This document shows, piece after piece, positions 6,360-13,316 of a stretch of 20,061 bases of DNA (positions within the stretch are counted from its first letter, which is position 1; every line of letters starts with the position of its first letter). Source of the stretch: a virus. The notes below the pieces were generated by a model. The model ran no database searches. It saw nothing but the letters and a program-made list of their open reading frames with translations, and had not been told where the DNA came from. The position numbers were made by a program, and so were the translations under genes. Location: IMG/VR virus record IMGVR_UViG_3300042564_001371, positions 1 to 20,061 of that record; one strand, written 5' to 3'.

Positions 6360-7685
6360 TTACTTTACAGATTTACTTGCCTCTGCCGTACTTTTATCTT
6401 CACGTAATTCAATAAATCTAGGTAAGAACAAACTCTCACTTTCGCCAGATCGTTCTTTAATACGTGCATTATAACGTACAGTAATAATTTTTCCTATTAC
6501 TTTTTTGTCAAACTCTGCTCGTTGTTCATCCGAATAACCAGAGCCAACATTAACACGAATAACACCGTCACTTGTTTCGCATACTAGTGCGCCTAAGCGA
6601 CCTTTGTTTTTACCAGTACCTTCTTCCCAGTCAACTACCATCAGATCACATTCAAGTTCTCCCTTGAACTTAATTTGATCTTTAGATCGGCGATCTTCCC
6701 AAATACCTGTTTTGGATTTTAGAATAGTACCTTCTTGACCTTCTGCCAAGAACTTCTCAAAGATTTTTTGTGCTTCATATAAAGTATCTACTTGCTTAGT
6801 CCACACTAAATCTACATAATGTCTAAATTGGTCAAAATTAGATTTAACGTGTGAAATACAATTATTGAGTTTGCCCAATCTAACATTGTAGGGCTCTTTG
6901 TCAATACCTTGTTTGAATGAAGCATATGGAATAGCATCCCACAATGTAGCTCGTACGTTTTCAGCTTCAGTATTACTCATTGTACCTTTAATTGCTTTAG
7001 ATAAAATGCCGTTACCTGTTTGTCTATTAACTGGTTTACCTGCATAATCTGCAACTAACAATTCACCATCGAATACCATATCATCTTTATAGAATTCTGC
7101 CATCTTAATAAATGGTATTGGGAATGATGGATTAGGAATAGTTATTTCCTTACCATTGCGTGATCTAAATTCTACTACGCCGTCTTTGACGATTGCATTG
7201 AATCGCATTCCGTCGAGCTTGAGCTGACAAAGCGCGGGGAGTGCGATTTTGTCGACAAGCTTTTGGTCGTATCCAGAAGCCAACATAACTGGGTATGTCG
7301 AAATAATACCGGGCCAAATTTTATTTGCTGTGGCTTCGGAGACTCCGCAACGGAGGTCTTTTGCAATAACACGCTCAATGATTTTGGCATTTTCTTTACT
7401 CAAGTTAGATAGAACATTACGTAGATGTGAAATAGCATTGTTGCCTGTTACTGTTCGACTAGACAATAGTGATAAATCATCTAATGCCTGTTCCAAAGTT
7501 TTGCTCTCTGAAACAAAATCGTAACTTGGAATTTTTCTAATGTAGAATTGAATGAACGGGTCAAGTGCAAGATAGAAAACTTGTTTAAGTGTTTTGTTAT
7601 CTTTGTTTTTAACAAGAATTGCTTCTTTAGCTAAACGGGAATTATCATTTGCTAATTGTTCAAATATATTATAGATCATACTCAT
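6360..7685 (-). CDS. 30: ATP-dependent DNA ligase, T4 gp30-like
   Basis: This 441-aa protein follows T4 DNA ligase (487 aa) along its length: the N-terminal helical region (KEAILVKNKDNKTLKQV, residues 20-36, cf. gp30 KQAILEKNKDN), RDL.CG-like KDLRCGVSEATANKIWPG (109-126), motif I KLDGMR with the adenylated Lys156, motif Ia-like RSRNG (174-178), motif III FDGE (205-208), motif IV EGTILK (318-323), motif V IKFK (338-341) and the C-terminal SLFLPRFIELREDK, which matches the gp30 tail. It seals nicks in dsDNA during replication and Okazaki processing using ATP. It is about 45 aa shorter than gp30, mainly in the nucleotidyltransferase domain insert. The SD AAGGAG precedes the ATG. A perfect consensus promoter (7706-7734) directly drives it. 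Confidence 0.96.
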   Translation of the reverse strand: MSMIYNIFEQLANDNSRLAKEAILVKNKDNKTLKQVFYLALDPFIQFYIRKIPSYDFVSESKTLEQALDDLSLLSSRTVTGNNAISHLRNVLSNLSKENAKIIERVIAKDLRCGVSEATANKIWPGIISTYPVMLASGYDQKLVDKIALPALCQLKLDGMRFNAIVKDGVVEFRSRNGKEITIPNPSFPIPFIKMAEFYKDDMVFDGELLVADYAGKPVNRQTGNGILSKAIKGTMSNTEAENVRATLWDAIPYASFKQGIDKEPYNVRLGKLNNCISHVKSNFDQFRHYVDLVWTKQVDTLYEAQKIFEKFLAEGQEGTILKSKTGIWEDRRSKDQIKFKGELECDLMVVDWEEGTGKNKGRLGALVCETSDGVIRVNVGSGYSDEQRAEFDKKVIGKIITVRYNARIKERSGESESLFLPRFIELREDKSTAEASKSVK

Positions 7686-7705
7686 TTTTTCTCCTTAACA
7701 ATACT

Positions 7706-7734
7706 ATTATAACACCATATTAAAAAGGTGTCAA
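7706..7734 (-). promoter_or_regulatory. Sigma70-type promoter, perfect consensus (upstream of ligase)
   Basis: The minus strand reads TTGACA (7734-7729), a 17-nt spacer, then TATAAT (7711-7706). All twelve consensus bases match. The -35 contains the TGA stop of the upstream gene. The spacer ends in TGT, as in the other two perfect promoters, and the arms ACACC and GGTGT of an inverted repeat flank its centre. The ligase ATG lies about 20 nt past the -10. Confidence 0.88.
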
Positions 7735-7928
7735 GCATTATATGGGATAAATGGATTAAATTGTGGATTAATTGAAAAAGAAACCTTATATTTTGGTTCA
7801 TTCGCAATTACCGTCTTTTTAATCTCTTCGATTTTCTCTAAACTAGCATAAACACCTATAATACCTTTTCGTTTTACACGATTAATATTATCCAAATACT
7901 TAGCTTCGAGAATAAATTGGTTAAACAT
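7731..7928 (-). CDS. Small hypothetical protein (65 aa)
   Basis: Unrecognised. The frame is open from a TTG at 7988, but I take the ATG at 7926-7928, one base after the stop of the DsbA-like gene; the longer version would overlap that gene by 59 nt. The protein starts MFNQFILEAKYLDNIN, has a basic KRK segment and ends in an aromatic/Pro-rich tail. The SD is weak, so translation probably depends on coupling. Its TGA stop is embedded in the -35 hexamer of the ligase promoter. Its place next to dsbA recalls T4 gene 33, but I see no sequence resemblance to gp33. Confidence 0.6.
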   Translation of the reverse strand: MFNQFILEAKYLDNINRVKRKGIIGVYASLEKIEEIKKTVIANEPKYKVSFSINPQFNPFIPYNA

Positions 7929-7929
7929 A

Positions 7930-8208
7930 TTAAGCAGTTTCTTTAGCCATTGTAGTGGTATTAGTAATAGCTTGATACATTGATTCAAACTCTTCGTGTT
8001 CCTCTAGCTCAAGACTAAAGTTTTGCTTGTGATAAACTCGTGCCATACGACGGAATGTCTTTTTAGACAATAGTTGTTTCTCACAAATTTCGTTGATAGC
8101 TTCTCGAATGAATTCACGTTCGCCTTCGATGCGTGTCATCGATGAACTAACTTCTTTCATGCAATCTAAAATTGCTTTACGATCTACTGGGCTGGATGGG
8201 ATTGTCAT
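7930..8208 (-). CDS. dsbA: DsbA-like dsDNA-binding protein (late transcription)
   Basis: A 92-aa protein whose length and C-terminal half match T4 DsbA (89 aa): an acidic/basic helix, then KTFRRMARVYHKQN (residues 55-68; T4 has KMFNRLLALYHKDN), then an acidic EEHEEFESMY segment (cf. EAETEEVVELYD). T4 DsbA binds double-stranded DNA near late promoters and modestly enhances late transcription. The N-terminal ~30 residues are not obviously conserved. In T4 dsbA is next to rnh; here an rnh homologue lies about 2 kb upstream, so part of the T4 order is kept with genes inserted between. ATG at 8206-8208 has GGAAACC upstream inside the preceding gene; the gap to that gene is 2 nt. Confidence 0.75.
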   Translation of the reverse strand: MTIPSSPVDRKAILDCMKEVSSSMTRIEGEREFIREAINEICEKQLLSKKTFRRMARVYHKQNFSLELEEHEEFESMYQAITNTTTMAKETA

Positions 8209-8210
8209 AA

Positions 8211-8978
8211 TTAAGGTTTCCTTTCAATATCATCTTCAATACAATTATCGCCATACTGGATTTCGATAATCTTCAATGGGACTTCAGCTTCATTGCAAAG
8301 CTGATGCCACTCTGTTTTGCCAATATGTAGACTTTCAAATTTCTCATAAGTCCCTTTTAGCTCAACATCTGTGCTTCGATTTAAACTATAAACCGTAGCT
8401 GTTCCTTCTGCAACGAACCAATGTTCTCCACGATCTTTATGTCGTTGCATGCTTAAACATTTACCAGGATCAACAGTAAGTTCTTTTAACTTTACTTCCT
8501 TGTCTTGTTCGTGTAGTACTCGGTAATATCCCCAAACTCGATCTGTTTTTGGGGCTTTCCATTCTTGAAGAATCCAAGAACTAGAGTTCATTTTGTTTTC
8601 GCCACCTACACCGAATAAAAATTCTAGGTTATCATCTATAATATCCATTTCCGGGATATTCTCTTTTGTACGGTCTCCACCATTAGCAAAAATAATTTTT
8701 TCGTTAGGATATATCTCTCTAACTTTACGTATAGCATCCTTAGCAGAGTTATCATTGTCATCGAAGTTGATAACTCTGCCTATATCTTGTAAGGAAGCAA
8801 CAATAGTTGCACGCTCTTCCCAGGGCATAAACGGCGAACCTTTTTTACGAGTCAACCATGCATCAGAATTTACACCCACAACTAACAAATCGCCTAATTT
8901 TTTAGCTGATTTAAAATATTCGATATGACCAGAATGAATTGGATCGAAACCACCTGTTACTAAAACTATTGTTCTCAT
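8211..8978 (-). CDS. HldE/RfaE-type nucleotidyltransferase fused to mannose-6-phosphate isomerase-like cupin
   Basis: A two-domain protein of 255 aa. Residues 1-~140 form an HxGH nucleotidyltransferase: GGFDPIHSGH (9-18), GVNSDAWLTRKKG (35-47), NGGDRT (99-104) and NSSSWIL (131-137), as in the C-terminal adenylyltransferase domain of HldE/RfaE and in TagD-type cytidylyltransferases. Residues ~148-255 are a cupin of the type-II mannose-6-phosphate isomerase/ManC C-terminal family: VWGYYRVL, PGKCLSMQRHKDRGEHWFVAEGTA (171-194) and KIIEIQYGDN. The classic ManC has a different, GT-A type nucleotidyltransferase at the front, so this is a distinct combination. A role in activating a phosphosugar (heptose or mannose type) after isomerisation is inferred. 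It overlaps the upstream gene by one base (TAATG). Which NTP is used cannot be told from the sequence. Confidence 0.82.
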   Translation of the reverse strand: MRTIVLVTGGFDPIHSGHIEYFKSAKKLGDLLVVGVNSDAWLTRKKGSPFMPWEERATIVASLQDIGRVINFDDNDNSAKDAIRKVREIYPNEKIIFANGGDRTKENIPEMDIIDDNLEFLFGVGGENKMNSSSWILQEWKAPKTDRVWGYYRVLHEQDKEVKLKELTVDPGKCLSMQRHKDRGEHWFVAEGTATVYSLNRSTDVELKGTYEKFESLHIGKTEWHQLCNEAEVPLKIIEIQYGDNCIEDDIERKP

Positions 8979-9367
8979 TAGCGCCTCATACTTGAAATAG
9001 ATTTTGCCTCATCATCACTAAAGATAGGCACAGCATTGGATTTGTGCATAGTACCAATACCGATAATGTTAGTGCCAGTATACTGAGGAATACCCTTAGT
9101 ACAAACTGCACCACTATGACCGGTGTCTAAACTCTTAATGTGATTGCTTGTTTGCCTGCCCGCAGGAGCAGATAAAGTATATGATAAAGACTCGAATGTC
9201 TTTTCTACTTTTTTCTTTTGAATTGCTTGCCCGTGTTGAGCAAGTACTTGTTGCCAGCTGCCATCAAGGTCACGAGCACGCTTTGCTTCTTCAGCAGAAC
9301 GATACTTGTGTTTGCCTTTTTTCTTACCGTTTGTAGATAACCAGGGTCCAACAATATGCATTGTCAT
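8978..9367 (-). CDS. Conserved marine-phage hypothetical protein (129 aa)
   Basis: A small basic protein that I recognise as a recurring hypothetical in marine phages, without a known role. It begins MTMHIVGPWLSTNGKKKGK; a Lys-rich segment and an AEEAKRARDLDGSW helix follow (residues 25-38), and the C-terminal block IPQYTGTNIIGIGTMHKSNAVP (93-114), then FSDDEAKSISSMRR, looks strongly constrained. The N-terminal WLSTNGKKKGK plus later W suggests a nucleic-acid-binding element, as inference only. Start ATG at 9365-9367 has GGAG upstream; a second in-frame ATG lies two codons on. It is the first gene after the perfect promoter at 9391-9419 and overlaps the nucleotidyltransferase fusion by one base. 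Confidence 0.78.
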   Translation of the reverse strand: MTMHIVGPWLSTNGKKKGKHKYRSAEEAKRARDLDGSWQQVLAQHGQAIQKKKVEKTFESLSYTLSAPAGRQTSNHIKSLDTGHSGAVCTKGIPQYTGTNIIGIGTMHKSNAVPIFSDDEAKSISSMRR

Positions 9368-9390
9368 AAAAACTCCATTACGAATAATTA

Positions 9391-9419
9391 ATTATAACAT
9401 CTTTTGACGATGTTGTCAA
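9391..9419 (-). promoter_or_regulatory. Sigma70-type promoter, perfect consensus (upstream of 9367 gene)
   Basis: Minus strand TTGACA (9419-9414), 17-nt spacer, TATAAT (9396-9391), all consensus. The spacer contains an inverted repeat AACATC...GATGTT (the last base shared with the -10) and ends in TGT. The TGA within TTGACA is the stop of the -1 frame extension of the upstream DUF6433-like gene. The start codon of the driven gene lies ~24 nt beyond the -10. Confidence 0.88.
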
Positions 9420-10038
9420 GTCTTATCAAAAGCCCTAAATTTATGTTCAAGAAACATTCTACTATCGTGATTAGGATCGTCGGGAATCGTTCCTTGATCT
9501 GACCATTGTTCTTTTGGCACAGAAACTGGTTTTTCTTTGAACCAGGTCAGGATGCGTTCAAAGAATCCGTCTTTTTTGCCTTCGGTTCTCCCAATGGCGG
9601 AATGATTGGCTTATTAGGCAATAGACCAGGAAAAGCTTCTCTTACCAAATCTTCTTTCAATGATTTGTATTTAGTTTGTAGTTTTCTATCTTTAGCTAGA
9701 CACACTGCTTCAGCTTCTGTCCAATGAATGCCTTCAAGCAATTGAATAAACAACTGCTCTTTTCTAGCGCGAGTCAAATTAACATCATTTTGTAACCAAA
9801 TATAAAAACGTCTAAATTCTACATAAAGATTTGACTCAGAATAACCTGCAGGTATAGATGTATCCTTTTTGTAAGGAGGCTCACCTTCAGGTAAACTCAT
9901 TTTAACATTTGGATCAAAATTAATTTGCAACATCCCTTTTAGAATAGGATGGTCATATGCTCTTAATGTTTTAATCTTGGCTTCTTTGGAGCCAGCCTTT
10001 TCAACTTCATCAAAAATCTGTGGGATAGATGTTTTCAC
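9416..10038 (-). CDS. DUF6433-like phage protein with probable -1 programmed frameshift (207-aa product; 163 aa without shift)
   Basis: Zero frame: GTG at 10036-10038 to TGA at 9547-9549, 163 aa. The body (SLPEGEPPYK, residues 49-58; LFIQLLEGIHWTEAEAVCLAKD, 96-117; EAFPGLLP) resembles DUF6433-family proteins of T4-like cyanophages, a family of unknown function. At codons 154-156 (GCA AAA AAG) sits A AAA AAG; a -1 slip there continues into a 51-codon frame ending at TGA 9416-9418 and adds DGFFERILTWFKEKPVSVPK..., a Trp/Phe-containing tail with clearly protein-like composition (see the separate signal entry). The GTG has SD AGAGGA about 8 nt upstream and starts one base after the rnh stop. Alternative: the extension is conserved in relatives in-frame and this copy is a simple frameshift mutation or sequencing error. 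Confidence 0.72.
9533..9592 (-). promoter_or_regulatory. dnaX-type -1 ribosomal frameshift signal
   Basis: On the minus strand in order: SD-like GGGAG (9592-9588); 10 nt; slippery heptamer A AAA AAG in the correct phase (9577-9571); a 5-nt spacer ACGGA; then a perfect 10-bp stem TTCTTTGAAC/GTTCAAAGAA (9565-9556 with 9542-9533) with a 13-nt loop that contains the zero-frame TGA. E. coli dnaX has the same heptamer, an SD-like element 10 nt upstream and a stem about 5 nt downstream. The stem here is AT-rich and so weaker than in dnaX. Confidence 0.78.
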
Positions 10039-10039
10039 T

Positions 10040-10921
10040 TTAAAATTCCTCTATAACTTCTAGCATGTTCTTCATTTTATGTTCAACAAAGAAAGTTAAT
10101 AATTTACTTTTATCTTTTGTCGGCTTATCGGTATAAGTATTTATAATAGATTCTTTAATTGAAGTTGGGATGCAATCAAAACTAACTAGTTTGCGATTAC
10201 GCTCATAATTTGTTTTGAACTCAGCATCCTGTGGCATAGCATCAAAATCTTTATACCATATATCCAATTTATCTTGTCTAATAGCTTTTTGTCTTGTACC
10301 GGTTACAATACTATCATCTGCAGAAAGAACATTGGGGATACCATCACCCTTGTCACCTCGAATAATATGTTCAAACAAATATTTTTCTGGGCTAATATCT
10401 GATTTTACATATTTCTTTTGAATAGGTGAAAATTGTTTAACATTCTCATATTTTTGCAATTGAATAAAGTCATGATCGCCTGATAATACTAAGAATGGTT
10501 TTGGTTCTGAAAACAATACATTACTAGTATCATTTGTCTGAGACCATTCTGCCAATACTGCAATCACGTCATCTGCTTCTGCGCCATCGACATTAATTAC
10601 TTTATATGGGAAGAATACATCAATCTCACTCCTAATAAGATTCAATGCTTCAAAAATTTGTTTCCAATCTAAGCCAGATGCTTCACGAGCTTTTTTCCTA
10701 CCGGCCTTATAGAACTTAAATGCTTCTCTGCGCCAATAATTTTGATTGTCGCAAGCAATCACAATCTCGCCAAATTCTTTACCGAATTTTTGTTTATAGC
10801 TTCTAATAGAATTTAGAATCATATGACGCAGAAGTGGTACTTGCACTTCGATGTCATTGCGGCTGCCAATCTCCATCATAAGATTAGAAATGGCTGTTTG
10901 ATTAAAGTCAACTACGATCAT
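10040..10921 (-). CDS. rnh: RNase H / 5'-3' exonuclease, T4 Rnh-like (FEN-1 family)
   Basis: This 293-aa protein parallels T4 RNase H (305 aa): N-terminal Asp5 in VVDFNQ, ACDNQNYWRREAFKFYK (residues 56-72; T4 has the YWRR...YYK block), KAREASGLDW (77-86), the acidic core GAEADDVIAVL (113-123), SGDHDFIQL (147-155) and KYENVKQFSPIQKKYVK, and the H3TH DNA-binding segment RGDKGDGIPN (188-197). The Asp/Glu set of the two-metal site is intact. It removes RNA primers from lagging-strand fragments with 5'-to-3' exonuclease and flap activity and would act with the ligase. The start ATG has a weak AAGAAA upstream. The upstream gene ends 11 nt before; the DUF6433-like gene begins 1 nt after. Confidence 0.95.
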   Translation of the reverse strand: MIVVDFNQTAISNLMMEIGSRNDIEVQVPLLRHMILNSIRSYKQKFGKEFGEIVIACDNQNYWRREAFKFYKAGRKKAREASGLDWKQIFEALNLIRSEIDVFFPYKVINVDGAEADDVIAVLAEWSQTNDTSNVLFSEPKPFLVLSGDHDFIQLQKYENVKQFSPIQKKYVKSDISPEKYLFEHIIRGDKGDGIPNVLSADDSIVTGTRQKAIRQDKLDIWYKDFDAMPQDAEFKTNYERNRKLVSFDCIPTSIKESIINTYTDKPTKDKSKLLTFFVEHKMKNMLEVIEEF

Positions 10922-10932
10922 GATATATTTTC

Positions 10933-11880
10933 TTAAGTTAGTTTTACTGTTACACTATTTGTTGGCGGCGTTACTTCAGTACTGACAGATGCAATGACAT
11001 TACCGTAAATATCATAATATGCTGCACCCGATTCATTTTGTTGTTGAATCGCTGCCGCATAAACTGACAATGTTTGTTTAACATTTGATTTTAATGTCAG
11101 ATCAAATACTTGATTACCGCAACCTGATAACAAATTATAAACAATCTGTGTAATTTGAGAAGTTACTGCACTTCTAATTGCTGCCTTGTTTACTATTGTA
11201 TTGAAGTTTAAATTAAATCCGTCGATTGTTGTTTTAAATGTTGCCAAAGCAGTAACTACATCAGCAATACCCAATCCACTTGTTAATTTTGCGGTAATAG
11301 CATCAATTAAGTCTTTGGTTTTTAATGATTCTGTTAATGCTTTAAGGTCAATATCAGGAACGTCACCGTTAGGTGTACATCCACTGCCCAATAAATCTTG
11401 TAAAGAACAACCACCGGCATTAGCTGACCCTGAAGCTGGTCCTACTCCCGACAATCTATCAGTATTTGTTTTAAAATCTTGTAATGCCGTTTTATTAGCA
11501 ACAAGAGCCGCTTTTTGAGCAGTTAGTGTTGCATCGCCTGGACTTGAAACAAGACCATCATCAACAGTCGCTATCCTAGCATCAATGCCTGCAATAGCAG
11601 CGGTGATAGATGTACCAACTGGATTTTGGTATAGTTGCCCGCCAATTTTTTCCATGACATCTGAAAAATCACTAGCAGCCGCCTGCGCCGCATTTATAGT
11701 TGCGGTTACTTGATCAATTAGTTGTTTAATTTCCAATAACCCAGTTGGTATCAAACCACCTTGAGCGGCCTGTGCTTTGCCTTGGCTCAACTGAGAATAA
11801 AGTTGTTGTAATGGATTGCCGCCTATCTGAGATAAAATAATCTTGATAAGCGAGCAATATGTTAATTTTAACACTGACAT
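10933..11880 (-). CDS. Putative virion-associated protein (315 aa, Ala/Thr-rich)
   Basis: No catalytic motif. The protein is rich in Ala, Thr, Ser, Gln and Ile, with amphipathic repeats (IDARIATVDDGL, LTAQKAALVANKTALQDF) suggestive of coiled-coil or fibrous structure, a Gly/Ser/Cys-rich hinge near residues 148-170 (SANAGGCSLQDLLGSGC) and a Thr/Val-rich C-terminal end typical of beta-structured phage structural proteins. Three Cys are spaced in the hinge and near 258. A virion component in a T4-like phage is my best guess; I recognise no specific family. The SD GAGGT lies 7 nt before the ATG and is inside the terminal codons of the preceding gene. An ATAAATA late-promoter-like motif 37 nt upstream fits late expression. 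Confidence 0.6.
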   Translation of the reverse strand: MSVLKLTYCSLIKIILSQIGGNPLQQLYSQLSQGKAQAAQGGLIPTGLLEIKQLIDQVTATINAAQAAASDFSDVMEKIGGQLYQNPVGTSITAAIAGIDARIATVDDGLVSSPGDATLTAQKAALVANKTALQDFKTNTDRLSGVGPASGSANAGGCSLQDLLGSGCTPNGDVPDIDLKALTESLKTKDLIDAITAKLTSGLGIADVVTALATFKTTIDGFNLNFNTIVNKAAIRSAVTSQITQIVYNLLSGCGNQVFDLTLKSNVKQTLSVYAAAIQQQNESGAAYYDIYGNVIASVSTEVTPPTNSVTVKLT

Positions 11881-11884
11881 ATAG

Positions 11885-13009
11885 TTACCTCATAATTCGT
11901 AAAATGATTGTATCTATATTTATCCTACCATTAACCGCTTGTTCTTTAGCCTTAATATCATTGATGTATGTTCGCAACTTAACTTTGCCTGCACCCATTA
12001 GATCTTTAATTTGTTCTGCAGGTTTACGTAGTGTCTTTTGCTTAGATTTATCTGGTGACCAATTTTGCAAAGCCGACCCCTTAACAGTCATACCTTTTGT
12101 AGACTCAGACGTATAAACTGCTAGCTTACGAGTTTTAGTATTAAATAACCAGACTTGTTCTGCACCTACAAGATCAATTGCTTTTGCAGATGTCAACCCA
12201 AGTTCTTCATCTTTAACTTTATACTTAAGAGATTTAATCTGTGTGACTGCAGGCTTTTCTCTTACTGCTCGAGGTTTGCGATTTGCTTTCTTAAATTGTG
12301 AGTATTTCTCGCAATCAGCAATAAATGCCTCAAATAGCTTAACTAAGTTCTTTAGTTTGCGTTTATTGATATTAGAATAACCCTCAATCGTTTGAGAATC
12401 TTTAGTATCAACGACTGCATTATATTGATCTAATTTTTTCTGTGCCCATTCTTTAATGTCTGAAACATATGGTCCAGGAATTTGATTAGATTTTAAATTA
12501 TTGTATAAATTAATCTCAACATCATTCTTAATGAAGTCATCAATCAATCCTTCGACTTCGCCAATATACTCAGAAGTCTTTTCCTTCATTACATCTTGAA
12601 TAGAAGGTTTTTTAACTGTGCCAATAGGCGTTACAACCTTAGCAACAGACTTTTTATTGTAGAATCTGTTTTTGCCTAACCGAATCAATTCATCAAGTGC
12701 ATTATTAAAACCTTGCATATGAGTAGGTGATAATTTTGCGCCTTGAAGAACTAGTCTAGCAACCCAACCATACGTAATATGAACATCTTTCTCTTCAATT
12801 TCAGAAAAATATTTCGCATCTTCTGGTCTATTATGTTTAATATAATATTCGTAATACTTGTAAGAGTCAGCACGAGTCTTTTCTGCAGAATACCAATTAT
12901 TAATACGCATCAAGTCTGCGTTATAGTTTACAGAAATAGGATCAAGGTGCGAAACCGTAGGTTCCGAACCATATGTGCGACTCAAATCATGTTCACGTTT
13001 AGATGCCAA
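11885..13009 (-). CDS. Hypothetical protein (374 aa), Lys-rich
   Basis: Not recognised. The N-terminal ~90 residues are rich in Tyr and charged residues (NWYSAEKTRADSYKYYEYY); the middle (130-240) is predicted helical and probably coiled, with a PSIQDVMKEK start and a LYNNLKSNQIPGPY turn; a basic KKANRKPRAVREKP linker (residues 239-252) follows; the C-terminal half has a compact beta-like segment (AEQVWLFNTKTRKLAVYT) and a final KTLRKPAEQIKDLMGAGKV block. The basic linker suggests nucleic-acid or acidic-protein contact. The start is TTG at 13007-13009 with a good SD (GGGGAT, ~5 nt); the next in-frame ATG is 34 codons later. It overlaps the upstream gene by 11 nt. A structural or scaffold role cannot be excluded. 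Confidence 0.75.
   Translation of the reverse strand: MASKREHDLSRTYGSEPTVSHLDPISVNYNADLMRINNWYSAEKTRADSYKYYEYYIKHNRPEDAKYFSEIEEKDVHITYGWVARLVLQGAKLSPTHMQGFNNALDELIRLGKNRFYNKKSVAKVVTPIGTVKKPSIQDVMKEKTSEYIGEVEGLIDDFIKNDVEINLYNNLKSNQIPGPYVSDIKEWAQKKLDQYNAVVDTKDSQTIEGYSNINKRKLKNLVKLFEAFIADCEKYSQFKKANRKPRAVREKPAVTQIKSLKYKVKDEELGLTSAKAIDLVGAEQVWLFNTKTRKLAVYTSESTKGMTVKGSALQNWSPDKSKQKTLRKPAEQIKDLMGAGKVKLRTYINDIKAKEQAVNGRINIDTIILRIMR
11917..11923 (-). promoter_or_regulatory. Possible T4-type late promoter (ATAAATA)
   Basis: Minus-strand GGATAAATATAG matches NATAAATA and lies 37 nt before the ATG of the Ala/Thr-rich protein, within the last codons of the upstream gene. A late promoter here would suit a structural gene, but the heptamer alone is weak evidence. 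Confidence 0.38.
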
Positions 13010-13316
13010 TTTTATCCCCTATTGTAAATTTAATTTCTCTGATAGAATCATACCTACACGATCGCCATTCGTTTTTCTCTAAATCAAAAACAGAAAGCAC
13101 GTCGTCATTTTCTTTTCTGACGCGATCTGTTTTCTTTTCTAGAATCGGTAACGATGATTCGATAAGAGTACACTTCATTTTTCTTATTGTATCATCTTTC
13201 TTCAAGAAAGTCAAATTCACAATGTCCGTTCTAAGAACGCCTTGTAACCATTCCCTAAATAACTTCTGTTCTTTCGAATCGGCTTCTTTATACCAAGTTG
13301 GGGATTCTAAATTCAT
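12999..13316 (-). CDS. Small SH3/Sm-like protein (DUF2693/WYL_2-type)
   Basis: A 105-aa protein: an N-terminal helix ESPTWYKEADSKEQKLFREWLQGVL (quoted in part: WYKEADSKEQ at 8-17) and then a beta-rich segment with KMKCTLIESSLP (46-57) and DVLSVFDLEKNEWRSCRYDSI (72-92). The order TFLKKDDTIRKMKCT...VFDLEKNEWRSCRYDSIREI resembles the small phage 'WYL_2, Sm-like SH3 barrel' family (DUF2693), found widely in T4-like phages, function unknown. It begins at ATG 13314-13316, 29 nt inside the 3' end of the glycosyltransferase gene, with a poor SD, so reinitiation is likely. The stop overlaps the next gene's TTG start region by 11 nt. Confidence 0.7.
   Translation of the reverse strand: MNLESPTWYKEADSKEQKLFREWLQGVLRTDIVNLTFLKKDDTIRKMKCTLIESSLPILEKKTDRVRKENDDVLSVFDLEKNEWRSCRYDSIREIKFTIGDKIGI

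Noticed and set aside
7731-7988. Longer version of the 65-aa gene starting at TTG 7988.
   Set aside because: It would overlap the dsbA-like gene by 59 nt and has no SD; the ATG one base after the dsbA stop is better.
10138-10145. TATAAATA, a perfect T4 late promoter match on the minus strand, inside rnh.
   Set aside because: About 100 nt before the next start, inside a strongly conserved reading frame, and chance occurrence is likely in AT-rich DNA. Left out of the features.
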